64,000 nucleotides of DNA, taken from assembly GCA_036874045.1 (NCBI GenBank), contig CM072339.1, forward strand, positions 12,655,501 to 12,719,500, given 5' to 3'. Source of the DNA: Cymodocea nodosa (taxonomy: Eukaryota; Streptophyta; Magnoliopsida; Alismatales; Cymodoceaceae). The notes under the pieces were generated by a model. That model did not search any database. It was given only the letters and a program-made list of their open reading frames with translations, and was not told the origin of the DNA. Made by a program: the position numbers and the translations under genes. Positions 1 to 12,642 of this stretch are shown here, piece after piece; the first letter of the stretch is position 1, and each line of letters opens with the position of its first letter.

Positions 1-1748
1 AACCCATGGTCGTCCATCTCACACTTCCAATTCTTGAAGATATCAATCAATCAACCATCAAGACTTGCTTAATTTAGGAGGTCACAAATTGGAAGGAGTT
101 TGAATTCTTTCCATAAATGAATGACAAGGGAAAAGAAAAGTGTATGGCCGACCAAAGAAAGATCCTCCTCTTTCTTCTCCACACAAGGGAAAGAACTCCA
201 ACTCCAATTTTCATCCCTCCTCTTCCACCCAAGATTTTGGAAGAGTTTTCTTCCAATATTGGTGAGCTTAGGTGCCTTCCCCCTCATCCTAGAAGACCTC
301 CTCTTCTCCACTCCAAACCGACATATGGAAGGATCTCCACAGGTGAATTTGGTAGTATTGGAGGCACATGTGCAGCATTGGAAGAGCTTGGGACGTGATC
401 TTCAAGGTGAGGTAATTAGGAAGCATCAAAGTTGAAGAGGAAAGCCAACAATCCATGCATCTTGGGAGTGGTTTGAGAACGTGCAACCCATCTTCTTCAA
501 AGCAAACATAGGTGGTTCCCCTTTGGATGTGATTTGCAAGTGGTGACAGCCTTGTAGAGGAGCAGACAAAGTGGTTCATCATGAAATAGAGATCAAAAGC
601 TTGAAGAAGCATGGATGAATTAATGGTATAAAGAGAAAGGAGAGATCCTCATACTTGTATTCTTCTTTTCATATCATATGTGTATGAGTATTTAGGTTTT
701 TAATTTATTTGTTATATGCACATGTCATATGTTAATTGAATGATGATTTTGTTTAAGATTAATAACTTTTTTATAATATATTTCGTAGAAAATGGTTACT
801 TCATGTGAATGTTGTGTATAAACTAACTCTTAACCCTTGTGAAAGCATGTATATCCTATTTGTTGTAAATTCCAATGCATGTTCCATTTTGTTATATGTT
901 TTACGATTCGATTCCGTTGAATTTTATGTCATGTTATAGCTTTTTTTGTAAGTATTTCAAGTGTACAATATATATGTAGAGTTGTTGGATTTTTTAGAAT
1001 GTATTTCTTTGGTTTTTTTATTATTCTTTCGAAGGTAGCATCTGCTCTATTTTACTGGTCGAGTGACAAAAATTGAGCTCGATGCCTTCATGTTGCCTTG
1101 CTTTTGTGCGTTCCAAAATTTTTTCCTGTAAATTTTCCTAATTAGAACAATGAATTATCTTTCAAGGTGCATTGATTTCATGGTGTTTCGTGAAGATTTG
1201 ATTGAGTTACGATTTTTACACTGACAGTGCGTTTTTGGAAAGTTTTTAGAATTGTTTTGTGCATTGTTTGTATATCCAACTTTGGCAACAACCTAGAGTG
1301 AATTAATCCTAGAAATCACTGCCATTTCAAAGATAACTCGATGACCTTTCCAACCAATATTTTCTTTGGATTTTTTAATGTCCAAGTTGGAAGGAAGAAG
1401 AGTTAGAATTAAGACTATTTTCTGTGATTCTAGAAATTTGAACTTAAGACTTTCTTGAGTTTCCTAGCTATTAGCTCTAGGAATTAACAAGTTTTATGCT
1501 ATCTTTAAAATATTTATTGTATTTTTGTAAATTGTAACTTGATTACATGTGATTAGAGTTTTAATTATAAATTTAACGATGTGGATGTTTTATCAAACAA
1601 TCATTTTAATAAAATTATTTAAAACAAACTCCTTATGGATTCGACCTGTACTTGCACATGCTTATTACAATGGATACCATGCACTTGCGATTATAAATGT
1701 AAAATTTATACTTTTGCCATTAATTTAACAACACATAAAAGCGTAACA
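1..1748 (+). repeat. GA-family gypsy LTR, 5' end outside window
   Basis: This is the same sequence as the minus-strand LTR at 35707-37528, read in the opposite orientation. The shared landmarks are the block at about 480-610 (matching 36860-36990), the stretch near 1630 with the words GGATTCGACCTGTACTTGCA, and the terminal words ACATAAAAGCGTAACA. About 60 bases of the LTR start lie before the window. Unlike the other copy, no TGGCGCC-type primer site follows; gag-like sequence begins almost at once, so the leader has been deleted. Open frames inside it (for example near 121-435) are not conserved in a useful way and are not called. Confidence 0.85.
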
Positions 1749-2771
1749 ATTATTTCCTTAGAGAATTTAACGAAGTTTGTCAAATGATGAAAATGTCGAA
1801 TATGAGTATTGATGCTATTAAACTTAGATATATCCATTTTACTTTAAAAGACAGATAAGAGATGGTTATATACTCTATCGCTTGATTCAATTTATGCATG
1901 GACTGAATTTTGCTCTATTTTTGTAGAAAAATATTATTCAACACATCAAACGATTAAAAAGAAAAAGGAAATATTAATGTGCATCCAAAAATAGGGAGAA
2001 TCATTTTGGAAATATTTTGAAATATTTAAAGATTTACTAACTCAATGTCCACATCATGCAATGAGTAAAGTACAATTAATAGGTATAATTTATGAAGGCA
2101 TAGATGTTTCAACTAAATCTTTATTAGAATCTACATGTCAGAATGGATTTTTAAAATTGTGTAGTGAATAAGCATGGACATACTTAGAAAACCTTGCAAA
2201 AAGAACTACACAGTGGAAAAACTTGGCTGAAGCTATTACAAGTAAAAGAATATTGCCAAGGGGAATGCATGAAATAGATTCAAGAACTATGCTTGAAGTT
2301 AAATTAACTGAGTTAACAAAGAAAATAGAAGAGTTATCATTAAATCAAAAACTAGCAGAAAAGAATGCAAATATTAATGACTTAGATATTATTTATGCTA
2401 GAAACTAGAAAGATAACTTTGGAAATTCTTATAACCCTAATTGGAGAAATCACCCAAACCTATCTTAGAGAAATAACAATTTCTAGGGAGGAGAAAATAT
2501 AAATGACAAAAATATAAGTTATGAAATATTAATTAAACAAGGATCTAGAATAGAGAAGTTAGAATAGATAATTCAACAATTAAACAATCGTCTAGATCTT
2601 GTATTTGGAAATGCTGTAATTCAGAATCATAATATGAATAGAAATATACCCACTAGATAGAAGGAATCAATAGAAGTTAGACCTACTAAAGGATTGCCAA
2701 TGCAAGTAGTGTCTAACCTTGTCAATAGAGCTGTTAATGAAATTAATACCTCCTTTGGGAGGGAAGCTAAA
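1749..2771 (+). pseudogene. Ty3/gypsy gag remnant
   Basis: Translation in mixed frames gives recognisable pieces of a plant gypsy capsid protein: an LRYIHFTLKDR-like block near 1820, a block like FWKYFEIFKDLLTQCPHH near 2000-2060, IIYEGIDVSTKSLLES near 2085-2130, and NPNWRNHPN near 2430. The order matches retrotransposon gag domains and the better gag at 28514-29908. Many stops interrupt it; the longest open piece is 2223-2408. It is cut at 2771 by the C3 LTR. It follows a GA LTR in the same orientation, so it is probably a GA gag. It is not functional. Confidence 0.75.
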
Positions 2772-3080
2772 TGTAGGATCGTTGTATCACAAGAGGGGGG
2801 GTGAATTGTGTCTTTAGTAATTAAAATTACCAGTGGATAAAACAAGAGCACAAAACACTCGTAAATAAAATTCTATTCTTTATAAACTTTAAAGAAAGAA
2901 TTTACAATATCTTTTTAGCTCAATTCCCTTCTTAACGGTTTTGATACAATAATGTCTGATATACAATTCAAATAGAAAATGAAGTCCTTATTCAAAACTA
3001 ATTTTGAAATGTATAAAACCTAATCTTTATGCATGATTATACTAATTTCACATACTAATTTCAAATTCAAATCATCCATG

Positions 3081-3175
3081 ATTTCCACTATCTTTTTGAA
3101 TTTCCACTATGTCCACTATCATTTTGAAATTTCCACTTTCTCCACTATCATTTTGAAATTTCCACGATTTCCACT
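3081..3175. repeat. Tandem repeat, TCCACTATCATTTTGAAATT unit
   Basis: Three to four imperfect units of roughly 27-32 bases built on the words TTTCCACTATC and TTTTGAAATTTCCAC lie inside the C3 LTR. This part is shorter in the related LTR at 12643-13865 (near 13225-13280), so copy number varies. Confidence 0.8.
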
Positions 3176-3537
3176 CATAGATTCACCGAAACTTTATCTT
3201 CCTAGAGACTTGTAGAATATCTTCTAAGTCTTCATTTTAGTCGAACACTTATCCTTTAAGTCCTGTAAAAACTCGAACACTTATCTGTAACTCTTCGAGT
3301 TTTTGCACTTGCAAAACACGTGACTGAGTATAGAAAACTTATCTATTCATTAGTCATTTTATAAAACTCGAATAGTTATCTATCCATGCATATAAAAACT
3401 CGAACAGTTATCTAACTCTTCGATTTTCATTACCGAACACACATGGAAAACACGTGACAACTTAAAACATTAAAAACACATGTGTAGATAACTTAACTAT
3501 ATAAGTTTTTAACATACTCTTCAACTAAATCGAAACG

Positions 3538-3640
3538 TTAACTATCTGAAAGTTTAACTATCTAAAAATCTAACTATCCGAAAACTTTATCTATCCAAAA
3601 GTTAACTATCTGAAAACTTTAACTATCCAAAAACTTTTCA
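3538..3640. repeat. TTAACTATCCGAAAAC tandem array in C3 LTR
   Basis: About six head-to-tail imperfect copies of a 16-19 base unit whose core is AACTATCCGAAA. The same array is present at 12760-12880 (opposite orientation), 40131-40258 and 46537-46635. The core word also occurs singly or in inverted pairs in GF, C1 and C4 LTRs. Confidence 0.85.
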
Positions 3641-3736
3641 ACATTTAATTACGTGACTATTATACTTAGAAAATATTATTTAGACTTATTTATAAACTTT
3701 AATAAAGCATTTATCATCAAAACAAAATTCCTAACA

Positions 3737-3750
3737 ATCTCCCCCTTTTT
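3737..3750 (-). other. C3 polypurine tract
   Basis: On the minus strand the sequence AAAAAGGGGGAGAT directly abuts the TG of the 3' LTR. This is the expected start site of plus-strand DNA synthesis. A second copy lies at 3786-3800. Confidence 0.9.
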
Positions 3751-3785
3751 GATGATGTCAAAACCTAATAAGTCAAATAATTTCT

Positions 3786-3800
3786 CTTCTCCCCCTTTTT
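3786..3800 (-). other. Second polypurine tract copy
   Basis: A minus-strand AAAAAGGGGGAGAAGA lies about 50 bases upstream of the LTR-adjacent tract. Duplicated polypurine tracts are a described trait of Sirevirus elements; here both copies share the A5G5AGA core. Confidence 0.8.
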
Positions 3801-4199
3801 GGCATTATAAAAAAGTAAATAAAATGTAAGGAAGAAAAACTTGCTAAGTATATATCGTTCAAAAAGACATTTTTAAACATACATAACTTTCGTGGATAAG
3901 AATAAACTGTTTAAATAAAACTGTTTGAAACAAAAATTGTTAAAAACAAGTATATGATCATTAAATGCAGTAAACAGTTTACATAATGTAATTGCTTTAC
4001 ATAAGTAATTTTCGGTTACAAATTACAATAAATAAATCATGTAATACATAATTTGTATAATCACAAGCCTCATTGTCTTCGAAAAATATTGATCAGAGTA
4101 TCTGAAATTTGCCTTGCAAGTTCTGTTATTTATTTGATCAATTATTGCTTGATCTAAATCAGTTTGTGAAACTTGTGACGATTGCTGTAAAAATTTAGT

Positions 4200-6640
4200 A
4201 TTTATGTCAGTATGTAAATCTGTATGTATATCTATATGTATACCTATATTTGTATTTGTATGTATACCTATATTTGTATTTGTATGTTGCTGTTGTTCTA
4301 AAAATTGTGTCGACTATTACTGTTACTGTTGTGACTAAGTTTGCCAATCTTGTTGTTGTTGCTGTCGAATTATAGGTGTATCTGCTTCCTGGTATTTTTG
4401 TAGTTCCTTTGTAGAGAAAGATCTTGACTTTAATCTTTTCTATGGCCAAGGTGTAATATCTATTTGACTTGCCACAATTCTCAAAAATTTATCACCATAA
4501 CATAATTTACTCTGCAAGTTTAAGATATGAGAAACAAAAATATCATACCAATTCACCTGTATATGGTTAATTAATGCATATGTAGCATAAAGACAACATC
4601 TGCCAACCTCTACACCATGACCAAACCTTTGAAAGAGTGAAGCATGCAGTATTTTTGCAATAAAACAAGTTTGGCCATTTAAATCATTTAGTAATCTCAT
4701 TGGATTATTGGTAGTCAGATCTTTGGCTAAACTTTTAATGTCCCATCCCAACTAATAAACCTATTTTCTTTCTAATAATTTAACTCCTTCATTTTTCAGA
4801 CCAAGTACTTGATAAAGTAATTCTGGAGTTAAATTTATATCCTAGTCTTATATATTGGAAATAGGAATACCTTCTTCAACTATTAAGTTTGAGTAAAAAC
4901 AACTTATAAGTTCTGGTATAACAAGATGGCCTGGCTGTTATGGAAGTAGTGTCAACAAGCCTTGAAATTCAAACATTTCTCATATATGTGCCATCCCTTC
5001 AAACTTAACTAGCCTTGAATATAAAACTGTGAAAGTTTTATATGTCTAAAATTTTTTATAACAGGAACTATTTCTAAACCATAACAATGTATTTTCGTCT
5101 AAATTTTGTTTAGGATTAGGTATTTTCCTATCCTGATGTTCTAATTTGGGACTTGTTTCAATATTATCAGCAACATCTATATTTTCAGATCTTTCAAAAC
5201 TAGTGGAATTTCTATCAAAGCTAGTATAAATGTCTGAAATATCTGTTATTGTCGTATCAATAATCTGCTAAATTTCCTCAATGTGATCTTCTTGAAACAT
5301 ATCAGTATCAATAGTCTCTATACTATTCTATTTATCAACAACATTTATTTCTATAATTGGTCTATACAACAACTGTTTCTGTATGAAAGAATGTTCTATA
5401 TCTGTCTGTGTAATAGAGTCATTCTGTAATTCTAAAATTTCTATAATTGAGACATTAGCAGTGACATATTTTATTTGTAATTGTGTAGTTTGTTGATTAT
5501 ATACATTTATCGACAAATATACTCGATACTGTAACAGACATAACCACATGTATAAAATGTAGTATAAGCAACTATACCAATAATCAAAAGTCTCTATCCA
5601 AGATATAGTAAGAGGAAGAATATCTGTACATTCCTCTTCAGATGGAATAACTTTAAAATTCATAGGCTTAGTGTTTATGTCATCAAAATTGATATCATCT
5701 GTATATATATCATCAAAATTTCCTACATGTTCTCTTTCCATAGGAAAAGAATGTTAGCTTGTAGCATGATGTGAAAAACTGTCCATTATATTAAAAGAAA
5801 CATTATGCAATAATGTGACACAATACCTTAGAGTGTATGCTTGTAATCTGATATTTGTCACATCTGTTGGGATTCTTGAAACAAAATCCTATCTAGCTTG
5901 TGCAATGGAACATAGTTTTCCATTTTTCAGCAATTCTTCTCTTTGCTGCAATATGCCTTGTACACTTGTAGTCAGTCCAAAATATTCTAATGTCTTTTTT
6001 TTTTTCTGACTATATGTTTGTTTCTAGTTGTTCAAGAGGTTCTAAATTTTTCTTAATTTCTCCAGTTAAAGGCACCTGTGGTCTTGATGGTCCTTCACCA
6101 TAATACCTAGGTTGCAATAATGGAATATAGAGTTTTAAGCTCTCAACCTTTGCCATTTTTAGTTGATAAACTTTTTGTCCTTCACTACGAAGGCCCATTT
6201 TCCAAATAGCAGTTTTCTGTTCATCAATAAATTGTTGAATGTCATCTAAAACAGCTAGGGGAAAATAATGTTGGGAATACAAAGATTCTAATTCCATGTT
6301 GGCATTTTCTATCATTGGTCCCCATTTCTTTCCAAAATAAGTAATAGATAGTACCGATTGTTCAGGTACTTGTCTAGAACTTGTAACAACCTCAGGGTTA
6401 GGTTGTAAAGTTCATTTCCACATTTGTAACGCGGAAAGTTTGGTATGCTTTAGTCTAAACTATGTTTCAGCATATTTTCGAATAAATTTCCAACAGAAAT
6501 TTTTCTCGTCTTGAATAGCTTTTCTAATTTCATGTAGTACTTCATTAGAAAAACTATACCTTGAGTAAATGTCATTGATCTCATTTTCTATCTTTTGAAG
6601 TTCCATCTCTCTTCAGATCATTGGGTTTTACCAAGGTAGA
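4200..6640 (-). pseudogene. Post-pol open reading frame region of C3 element, decayed
   Basis: Between RNase H and the 3' LTR the minus strand holds several protein-like pieces in order: 6010-6315, 5328-5741, 4440-4751 and 4207-4449, with further pieces up to about 6640. The 4440-4751 piece contains FGHGVEVGRCCLYATYALI and a following YGDKFLRIV block. This resembles, by memory only, the putative plant transposon protein found after pol in some Sireviruses. The 6010-6315 piece and the sequence upstream of it look like two diverged copies of one helical segment (VLDDIQQFIDEQK against VLHEIRKAIQDEK). In-frame stops are frequent. The position would fit the extra env-like frame of Sireviruses, but I see no clear signal peptide or membrane segment, and the function is unknown. 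Confidence 0.55.
4235..4282. repeat. 24-base tandem repeat, two perfect units
   Basis: The 24-base unit beginning TATGTATACCTATATTTG occurs twice in succession and is flanked by related TATGTA words. On the minus strand it encodes a Tyr/Lys/Arg/Thr-rich low-complexity tail of the post-pol frame. Confidence 0.85.
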
Positions 6641-8371
6641 AACACGAAAGGTTGTCAGTAAAACATTTATAACTCTTCGAATTTATAAACAGATTCAATC
6701 ATTGAAATCATAACTATAAGATCCATTACTAATAAATAACTCGAATGCTTACAATAACTGTATGAGTTTTACAATCGATAAAAGCAGAAGACTTAGCATA
6801 ACTGTTGGTGTAAAGAAAATAACTACTAGCTAAGTAAAAATTGAGAAAACTCGAAGACTTATGATAATTATTCGAGCTTTATAAGCAGTAAAGCACATAA
6901 CTATACGACAAACTAAAATAGTTATTGTCATATTATAAGTCTTTCATAAAAATATAATAATATTAAGTTAACTATTCAAGTTTCTCGAATAGATATGCAT
7001 AAAAGTTGAAGACTTAAGCATAACTGTTTGAGTTTCTTAAAAGGATAAAATATAAGAATTTAAAACAGAAACTCAAAGAGAAATCTACCTATTCGAGTTT
7101 ATAAGAGTAAAAACATAACAATACGAAAAACTCAGAGGGTTAGATAAAATAGTTGAAATCAAGTGAAATACATAACTGTACGTTAAACTAACTAAATGAG
7201 TCTAACTTTTTATCAGTATAAGTTCTAAAATATTTGCATTTGATTAAATGTACCATTGGTTGTCATTGTTTGCCCCCCCTACAAAAATGTAGTCTAGAGA
7301 ATCTATGGCATACTTAATATTAGGTTGCCAAGTCCTAATAGATTTGTCATTAAAGTCCAAGATTAGCTAACTTAAGTTGGTTGCTAAACCTTAAATAGAA
7401 TTGTCATTTAAGTTCAAAATCTAGCATACTTAAACTGGGTTGTCAAGCCCTAATAGATTTGAGTTTCTCTATAATTTTTTTTTTTTAATTTAAATATAGA
7501 AATAAGTAGTAGATTTAACAATTTAGACCTTCTAACTTTTATTTTATTCAGTTTATAAAAGAAAATTCATAGAGATATACCTTTAAGTAACTTAAAAGAA
7601 TTCAATAATGAGTACACGAACTTAAGAAAATAAATGCATTACATTATGTGTAAAGAATATATAATAACAAAGATTATATGCACAGATTATGGTAGAATTG
7701 TTATAATACCTATAAAATAAATTAAGCTTGAGTACATTTGCCCCCCTCTTTTTTTTTTATGTATTACCTCCTACAATATCATTTTTTTATGTAATCACAA
7801 TCCCTTGCTTAGGGGAAAGATAACTAGTTACTTAATGATAAGTGAGAACAGCTAACTTTTTTTTTTATATTAAATAGAATCTGAATTACTTGTAAAATGA
7901 GTTTTCAGTCAACATCCCAAACTAGTTGGTTCAAGTGACTAGGGCTTAAAATCCCCAACGGACTTAATTACTCAAGAAATTGTAGACAAACAAGAAAACA
8001 AGACAGTAAATTGAATAAGAGGCAACTGCAAGACTTAATTTTTCTAACAATATGTTAATAACTTTCCCTTAATAAACGGTACATATTTTCTATGTATTTT
8101 TTAGTTAAAATCTCTATAATAGTGTAAACATAAGTAACAAAAATACAATTGGTACTCATATTGAATCAAATTAACTTTCCTTAAGTAACCTTTTCTAAAT
8201 TTTTCTTAAATAAATTGATTTCAATAAAAATCAGAATTTTATAAATTCTTAACTACTAGTAAACAGTAATTCTAAAATAGATATTTTGAGTTTTTTTTTT
8301 TAAAATAAAGAAATTTAAATTCTAAAGCTACTTTGTAACAAACCAAAATATTAGGTAATGAACAGGACAAA
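6641..8371 (-). other. C3 post-pol spacer
   Basis: Non-coding sequence between the post-pol frames and the RNase H stop. It contains repeated words with TTCGAG and GAACTC (about 6660-7130), G-runs on the minus strand near 7270 and 7740 that resemble extra polypurine tracts, and a block at about 7770-7960. That block resembles the post-pol spacer of the gypsy composite (27500-27600) and of the regions at 15300-15460 and 42780-42950. No gene seen. Confidence 0.6.
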
Positions 8372-9797
8372 TTAAACATCAAATAACCTACAAATACCAA
8401 GTTCTAATCGTAATTTTGAAAATGTATTCTCATCTAAGGGTTTTGTAAATAGATCTGCTAATTGTTCTATGGTAAGAACAAAATTTAATACTATTTTTCC
8501 TTTTATAACATTATCCCTTAGAAAATGATGTCGAACTTCTATATGTTTAGCTTGTGAATGTAAAACAGGATTTTTAGACAAACTTATTACAAAACTACTA
8601 TCACAGAAAATCTTAGTTGGTTCATAGGCTAAATTAAAATCTTTTAAAGTTTGTCTGATCCACAGGATTTGAGCACAGCAGAGTGCAACAGCTATATATT
8701 CAACTTAAATTGTAGATAATGCTACACAATTTTGCTTTTTGCTAAACCAAGACACTAAAGAATTTCCTAATAATTGACAAATGCCACTAGTGCTTTTTCT
8801 TTCAAACTTACATCTTGCGAAATCAGCATCACTATAACCTATTAAATTTAGAGAACTGCATTTAAAGTAAAACAATCCAAAATTGATGGTTCCTAATAGG
8901 TATTTAAAAATTCGTTTAACAACAAGTAGGTGTAATACAGTAAGTGGGTGTGATTCTTTAGGATTAGATTGATATCTAGCACAAGTACACATACTAAATA
9001 TAATATCTAGTCAACTAGTTGTTAAATAAAGTAACGAACCAATCATACTTCTATATTGTTTTATATCTACAGTTTTTCCAGAGTCATCTTTATCCAACTT
9101 AGTGATAGTACTCATTGGTGTATTCTTTGTTTTGGTGTTGTCTAACCCAAACCTCTTTAACAAATCTTAAGTATATTTTTCTTGTGAAATAAAAGTACCC
9201 TGATTTAACTACTTAATTTGTAAGCCTAGGAAAAATGATAGTTCACCCATTATACTCATTTCAAATTGATTAGTCATGTCTTTCGAAAAAGACTCAACTA
9301 ATTTATCATTTGTTGCTCCAAATATGATGTCTACATAGATTTGAACTACCAATATATCTTTTTCGACCTTCTTGATAAAAAGAGTGTGATCTACCTTTCC
9401 CATAGAGTACCCTTTTTTCATAAGAAATTTAGATAATCTCTCATACCAAGACCTAGGGGCTTGTTGAAAGCCATATAGTGCCTTTTTAAGCTTGTAAACA
9501 TACTCGGGATGTTTTGAATCTTCAAAACCTAGAGGTTGTTTTACATAAACTTCTTCTTTTATATATCCATTTAAAAAGCAATCTTAACGTCCATTTGAAT
9601 AATTTGAAATCCATGTAACAAGCATATGCTAACAAAATTCGTATTGATTCTAGTCTAGCAACAAGAGCAAATGTTTCATCATAGTCAATTCCTTCATCTT
9701 GCTTGTAACCTTGAGCAACTAACCTAGCTTTATTTTTAACTATATATTCATCTTGATCTACTTTGTTTCTAAATACCCACCCTGTTCCTATTATAGA
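8372..9797 (-). pseudogene. C3 copia reverse transcriptase and RNase H, decayed
   Basis: The minus-strand translation shows the copia order. ETFA and MDFKLF lie near 9590-9690, then a frameshift near 9585 where the MDV-AFLNG block should be. KKALYG and [12 protein letters not shown] come next, then [17 protein letters not shown], a connection domain, the RNase H motif YSDADFA and a C-terminal LFTKPLDENTF. The catalytic YVDD box is broken: one codon is missing, leaving YVD followed directly by IIFGAT. A stop replaces the residue after CVALSTI. The reading frame ends with a stop at 8372. RT copies RNA to DNA and RNase H removes the RNA strand; this copy cannot do so. Confidence 0.85.
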
Positions 9798-10816
9798 CTA
9801 ATTTTCAGGTGGTGGAACTAGATCCCATACCTCATTTCTTATAAATTGATTTAGCTCATCTTGCATAGCTAAATACCAAAATTCATTTTCTAAGGCATCT
9901 TCAATTTTCTTAGGTTCTAGTAAGGAAACAAATGAATAAGCACCACAAATGTTGACTACTAATGACCTAGTCCTAACTCCGTGATTAAGATCGCCTATTA
10001 TCTGATCAATAAGATGCAATGAAGCATAACGCCAATTTCTATGTTGTTCCACATTTTCTATAAGTATGATATTATTTTCTTCTAAATCTTCATCGTTTAA
10101 GTTTATATTTCTTATTCTATCAGATAATCTCTCAATTTCTCTATCAACATCATTTGGTACCATTTCTAAGAGAATTTCTGAATCAAAGTTTTCAGCATGT
10201 CTAAAATACAAATGAGAATTTTCATGAAATTTCACATATAGGGTTTCCTCAATGGTTTTTGTTGATTTGTTATATATTCTATATGCCTTACTTCTAATGG
10301 AATAACCAACAAAAATACCCTCATCTGATTTGGCTCTAAATTTGTCTCTACGTTCCTTAGTGTTTAGAGTAAAACACTTGCAGCCAAAGGGTTTTAAATA
10401 ACTTATTTTGGGAACCCTGTTATACCATATCTCATAAGGAGTTTTATCCAAAATTGGTCTTATATGTACTTTATTTATAACATAACATGCTGTATGAACT
10501 ACTTCTACCTAGAGAGATAGGGGTAACTTATTTTCATTTAACATGATTCTAGACATTTCCTGAAGTAATCTATTTTTACGTTCTACTATACCATTTTGTG
10601 AAGGAGCTCTTGGAAATGAGTACCTATGATCTATGCCTAATTCTTCACAAAAGGTGTCCATTTGATCATTATCAAATTCTGTACCATGATCACTCCTAAG
10701 TTTTTGAATTTTAACATTTTGCTCATTCTAAACTTTATTACAGAAAATCTTAAATATTTCAAAAACTTTAGTTTTATTAGCTAGAAAATAAACCCAAGTA
10801 AACCTAGAATAGTCAT
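9798..10816 (-). pseudogene. C3 copia integrase, 5' truncated
   Basis: The long open piece at 9798-10451 starts DKTPYEIWYN and carries the copia integrase C-terminal block GCKCFTLNTKERRDKF and EGIFVGYS. Upstream on the minus strand lie RSDHGTEFDN (second catalytic Asp) and PSQNGIVERKN (catalytic Glu). The domain stops in the YSRFTWVYF block, where the GF LTR begins at 10817, so the first catalytic Asp, the zinc motif, protease and gag are missing. Stops occur at the motif before VEVVHTACYV and elsewhere. It is a dead fragment of the element whose RT lies just downstream. Confidence 0.85.
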
Positions 10817-12642
10817 TGTTTGGATAGTTTTGTTTACTTCTGTTTTTACTTGTTTAATTTGTCTTTATGTTTATATCAATAATTACTTTTAGAAGTAAAC
10901 TAACAACTTTTCACACAAATTAGATATTAATTCCAATTTGTATTTTAACTACAAGTGCACAGTGTATATTGTATTTGTATGCAAGTATAGGTTGATCCCA
11001 CTAAGAGTTGAGTAAGAATTGTATACTGTCCCGATTTTTATATTGGAGTTTATGCATGTTTAGTTAAGCACTCTATTGAATTACAGTTAACACAATGGAT
11101 CTAGTTCGTTGTGTTATGGATAACTCAACGGACTAACCTCGTAGACTTAAGTTAACTCCACAAGTCTATCTTTCCAATTAAATACTGCATTTACAGAGGA
11201 ATTCCATAGATTGTAAATAACATCAACTAAGCTCTTTAATGCTAGTTAAGATTAGATTTATCATTAAGCAACACTAACATTTGGATATTTCAAACAGTAA
11301 CCATTAAAATCTTTAAGTATTTGGAACAAATCAATTTTAGTAAACTGTAAAAATATTATCTATTTTCTGAATCAAACAAACATAAAACATTCACAATATT
11401 GACAATGATAACATTAATCACGATACAAAACAAACAATACAACACTTTAATACTAAATGTAAACACAAATAAGTTGTTGTTTTTGGTATTTTTGTTTTGA
11501 TATGTTCTTGAAGATGAATGAAATGTGAAATGTAAAAATCTCTATCGATAGTAAAAACTTCTGTCATTACATGCAACGCGATTACACCACTGAAAACTTA
11601 ATCACTTATAATCCTATCTCCTCTCCCTATGGAATTGCAAGTCCAAAATTGTAAGATGATCTCCTCTTCCGCATATTGGCATCAACTCGAAACTACGGCT
11701 AGAAGCTTTACAATCTTTTGAGATATGAGTCGGTGCTTGGTGAAAATGGCTTCCCTTCCTGTGACACAATCACTCCTCGCAATGGTTGTCAGGCACCGTG
11801 TTTAGCTTAGAATCAACCCAACATCAGAAAAGTATCCTCATAGACCTCCGATGGTTGGTGATTATGGTGGTGGTGTGGAGCTTCAAGGAACTTCCAATGC
11901 TGCCTACAGTTAGCGTAGTTCTCGACCCTTTGTACACACACTTTTTCTGTCTTTTATATTTCTTACAGTAGTAACTGCTCCTACTTAAATGATCAGTTGG
12001 ATTTCCTTCATTCATATCAATGATGGTGATTTCTTCTTCCTTCCACGAGTGAATTCCTGCGTGATACGTGCAATTGTGGTTTTCCTTTGAATGTCCTATT
12101 TCTGTAACCGCTATAGTGGCATATTAGAAAATATATGGTTTGTGGAGTCACAGATAACTTAACAGACTTCCTTCGTTGATTTAACTATAAAACACGTGCA
12201 ATAAAGAAATAAGTTACTAACATAACGCGTTACCTTAGTGTGTATTCATGTAACTCAACATATATAGTAATGCTAACTTAACGAGTTATACATGTGCAGC
12301 TCATGTGACATAATAAAGCATTTAAATTCAACACATGCATAAATCTAACTTAACGAGTTTAGATATACAACTTACAGTTCTTACTCACTAACTCAACGAG
12401 TTGTTACTGTGTACCTGCATATTCTTTTAGCATTTAAAACATAACTATTCGGTACATAAAATATAACCCTCCAAAATAACGACAATTCAGATACTTAAGA
12501 CTTAAAAACCTATAATTTACCAACAGTTCATAAAATATACTAAATTAATGCTAATTCCTGAAAATTATGCAAATTCTTTCATTAAAGCATATAATAGTGC
12601 AATTATAACATAATGGCTTAATTCTCATATGATAAGCTAAAT
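10817..12642 (-). repeat. GF-family LTR, 5' end missing
   Basis: On the minus strand the LTR ends ...TATCCAAACA at 10817. Its 3' half has the word GATCAACCTATACTTGCA near 10985-11005, matching the gypsy GA LTR end, which is why I place GF with gypsy. It was inserted into the C3 integrase with flank GTCAT. The start of the LTR is lost at 12642, where a C3 LTR begins. A small frame starting MNEGNPTDH begins at 12015 on the minus strand. Confidence 0.8.

Larger units (their letters stand above)
2772..3736 (-). repeat. C3 copia 3' LTR
   Basis: Read on the minus strand it starts TGTTAGGAATTTTG and ends ACGATCCTACA, giving canonical TG...CA ends. The 3' end carries the C-run motif (GGGGGGGTGAATTG on the plus strand at about 2795) found at the ends of many Sirevirus-type LTRs. 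It is joined on the internal side to a polypurine tract. It belongs to the same family as the LTR at 12643-13865 and the fragments at 40102-40356 and 46245-46754. It was inserted into the gypsy gag remnant; the flanking five bases are CTAAA, but the other flank is lost. Confidence 0.9.

Noticed and set aside
69..612. Several overlapping open frames on both strands near the window start
   Set aside because: They lie inside the GA LTR. The same positions are open in mixed frames in the other LTR copy, and no protein family is recognised.
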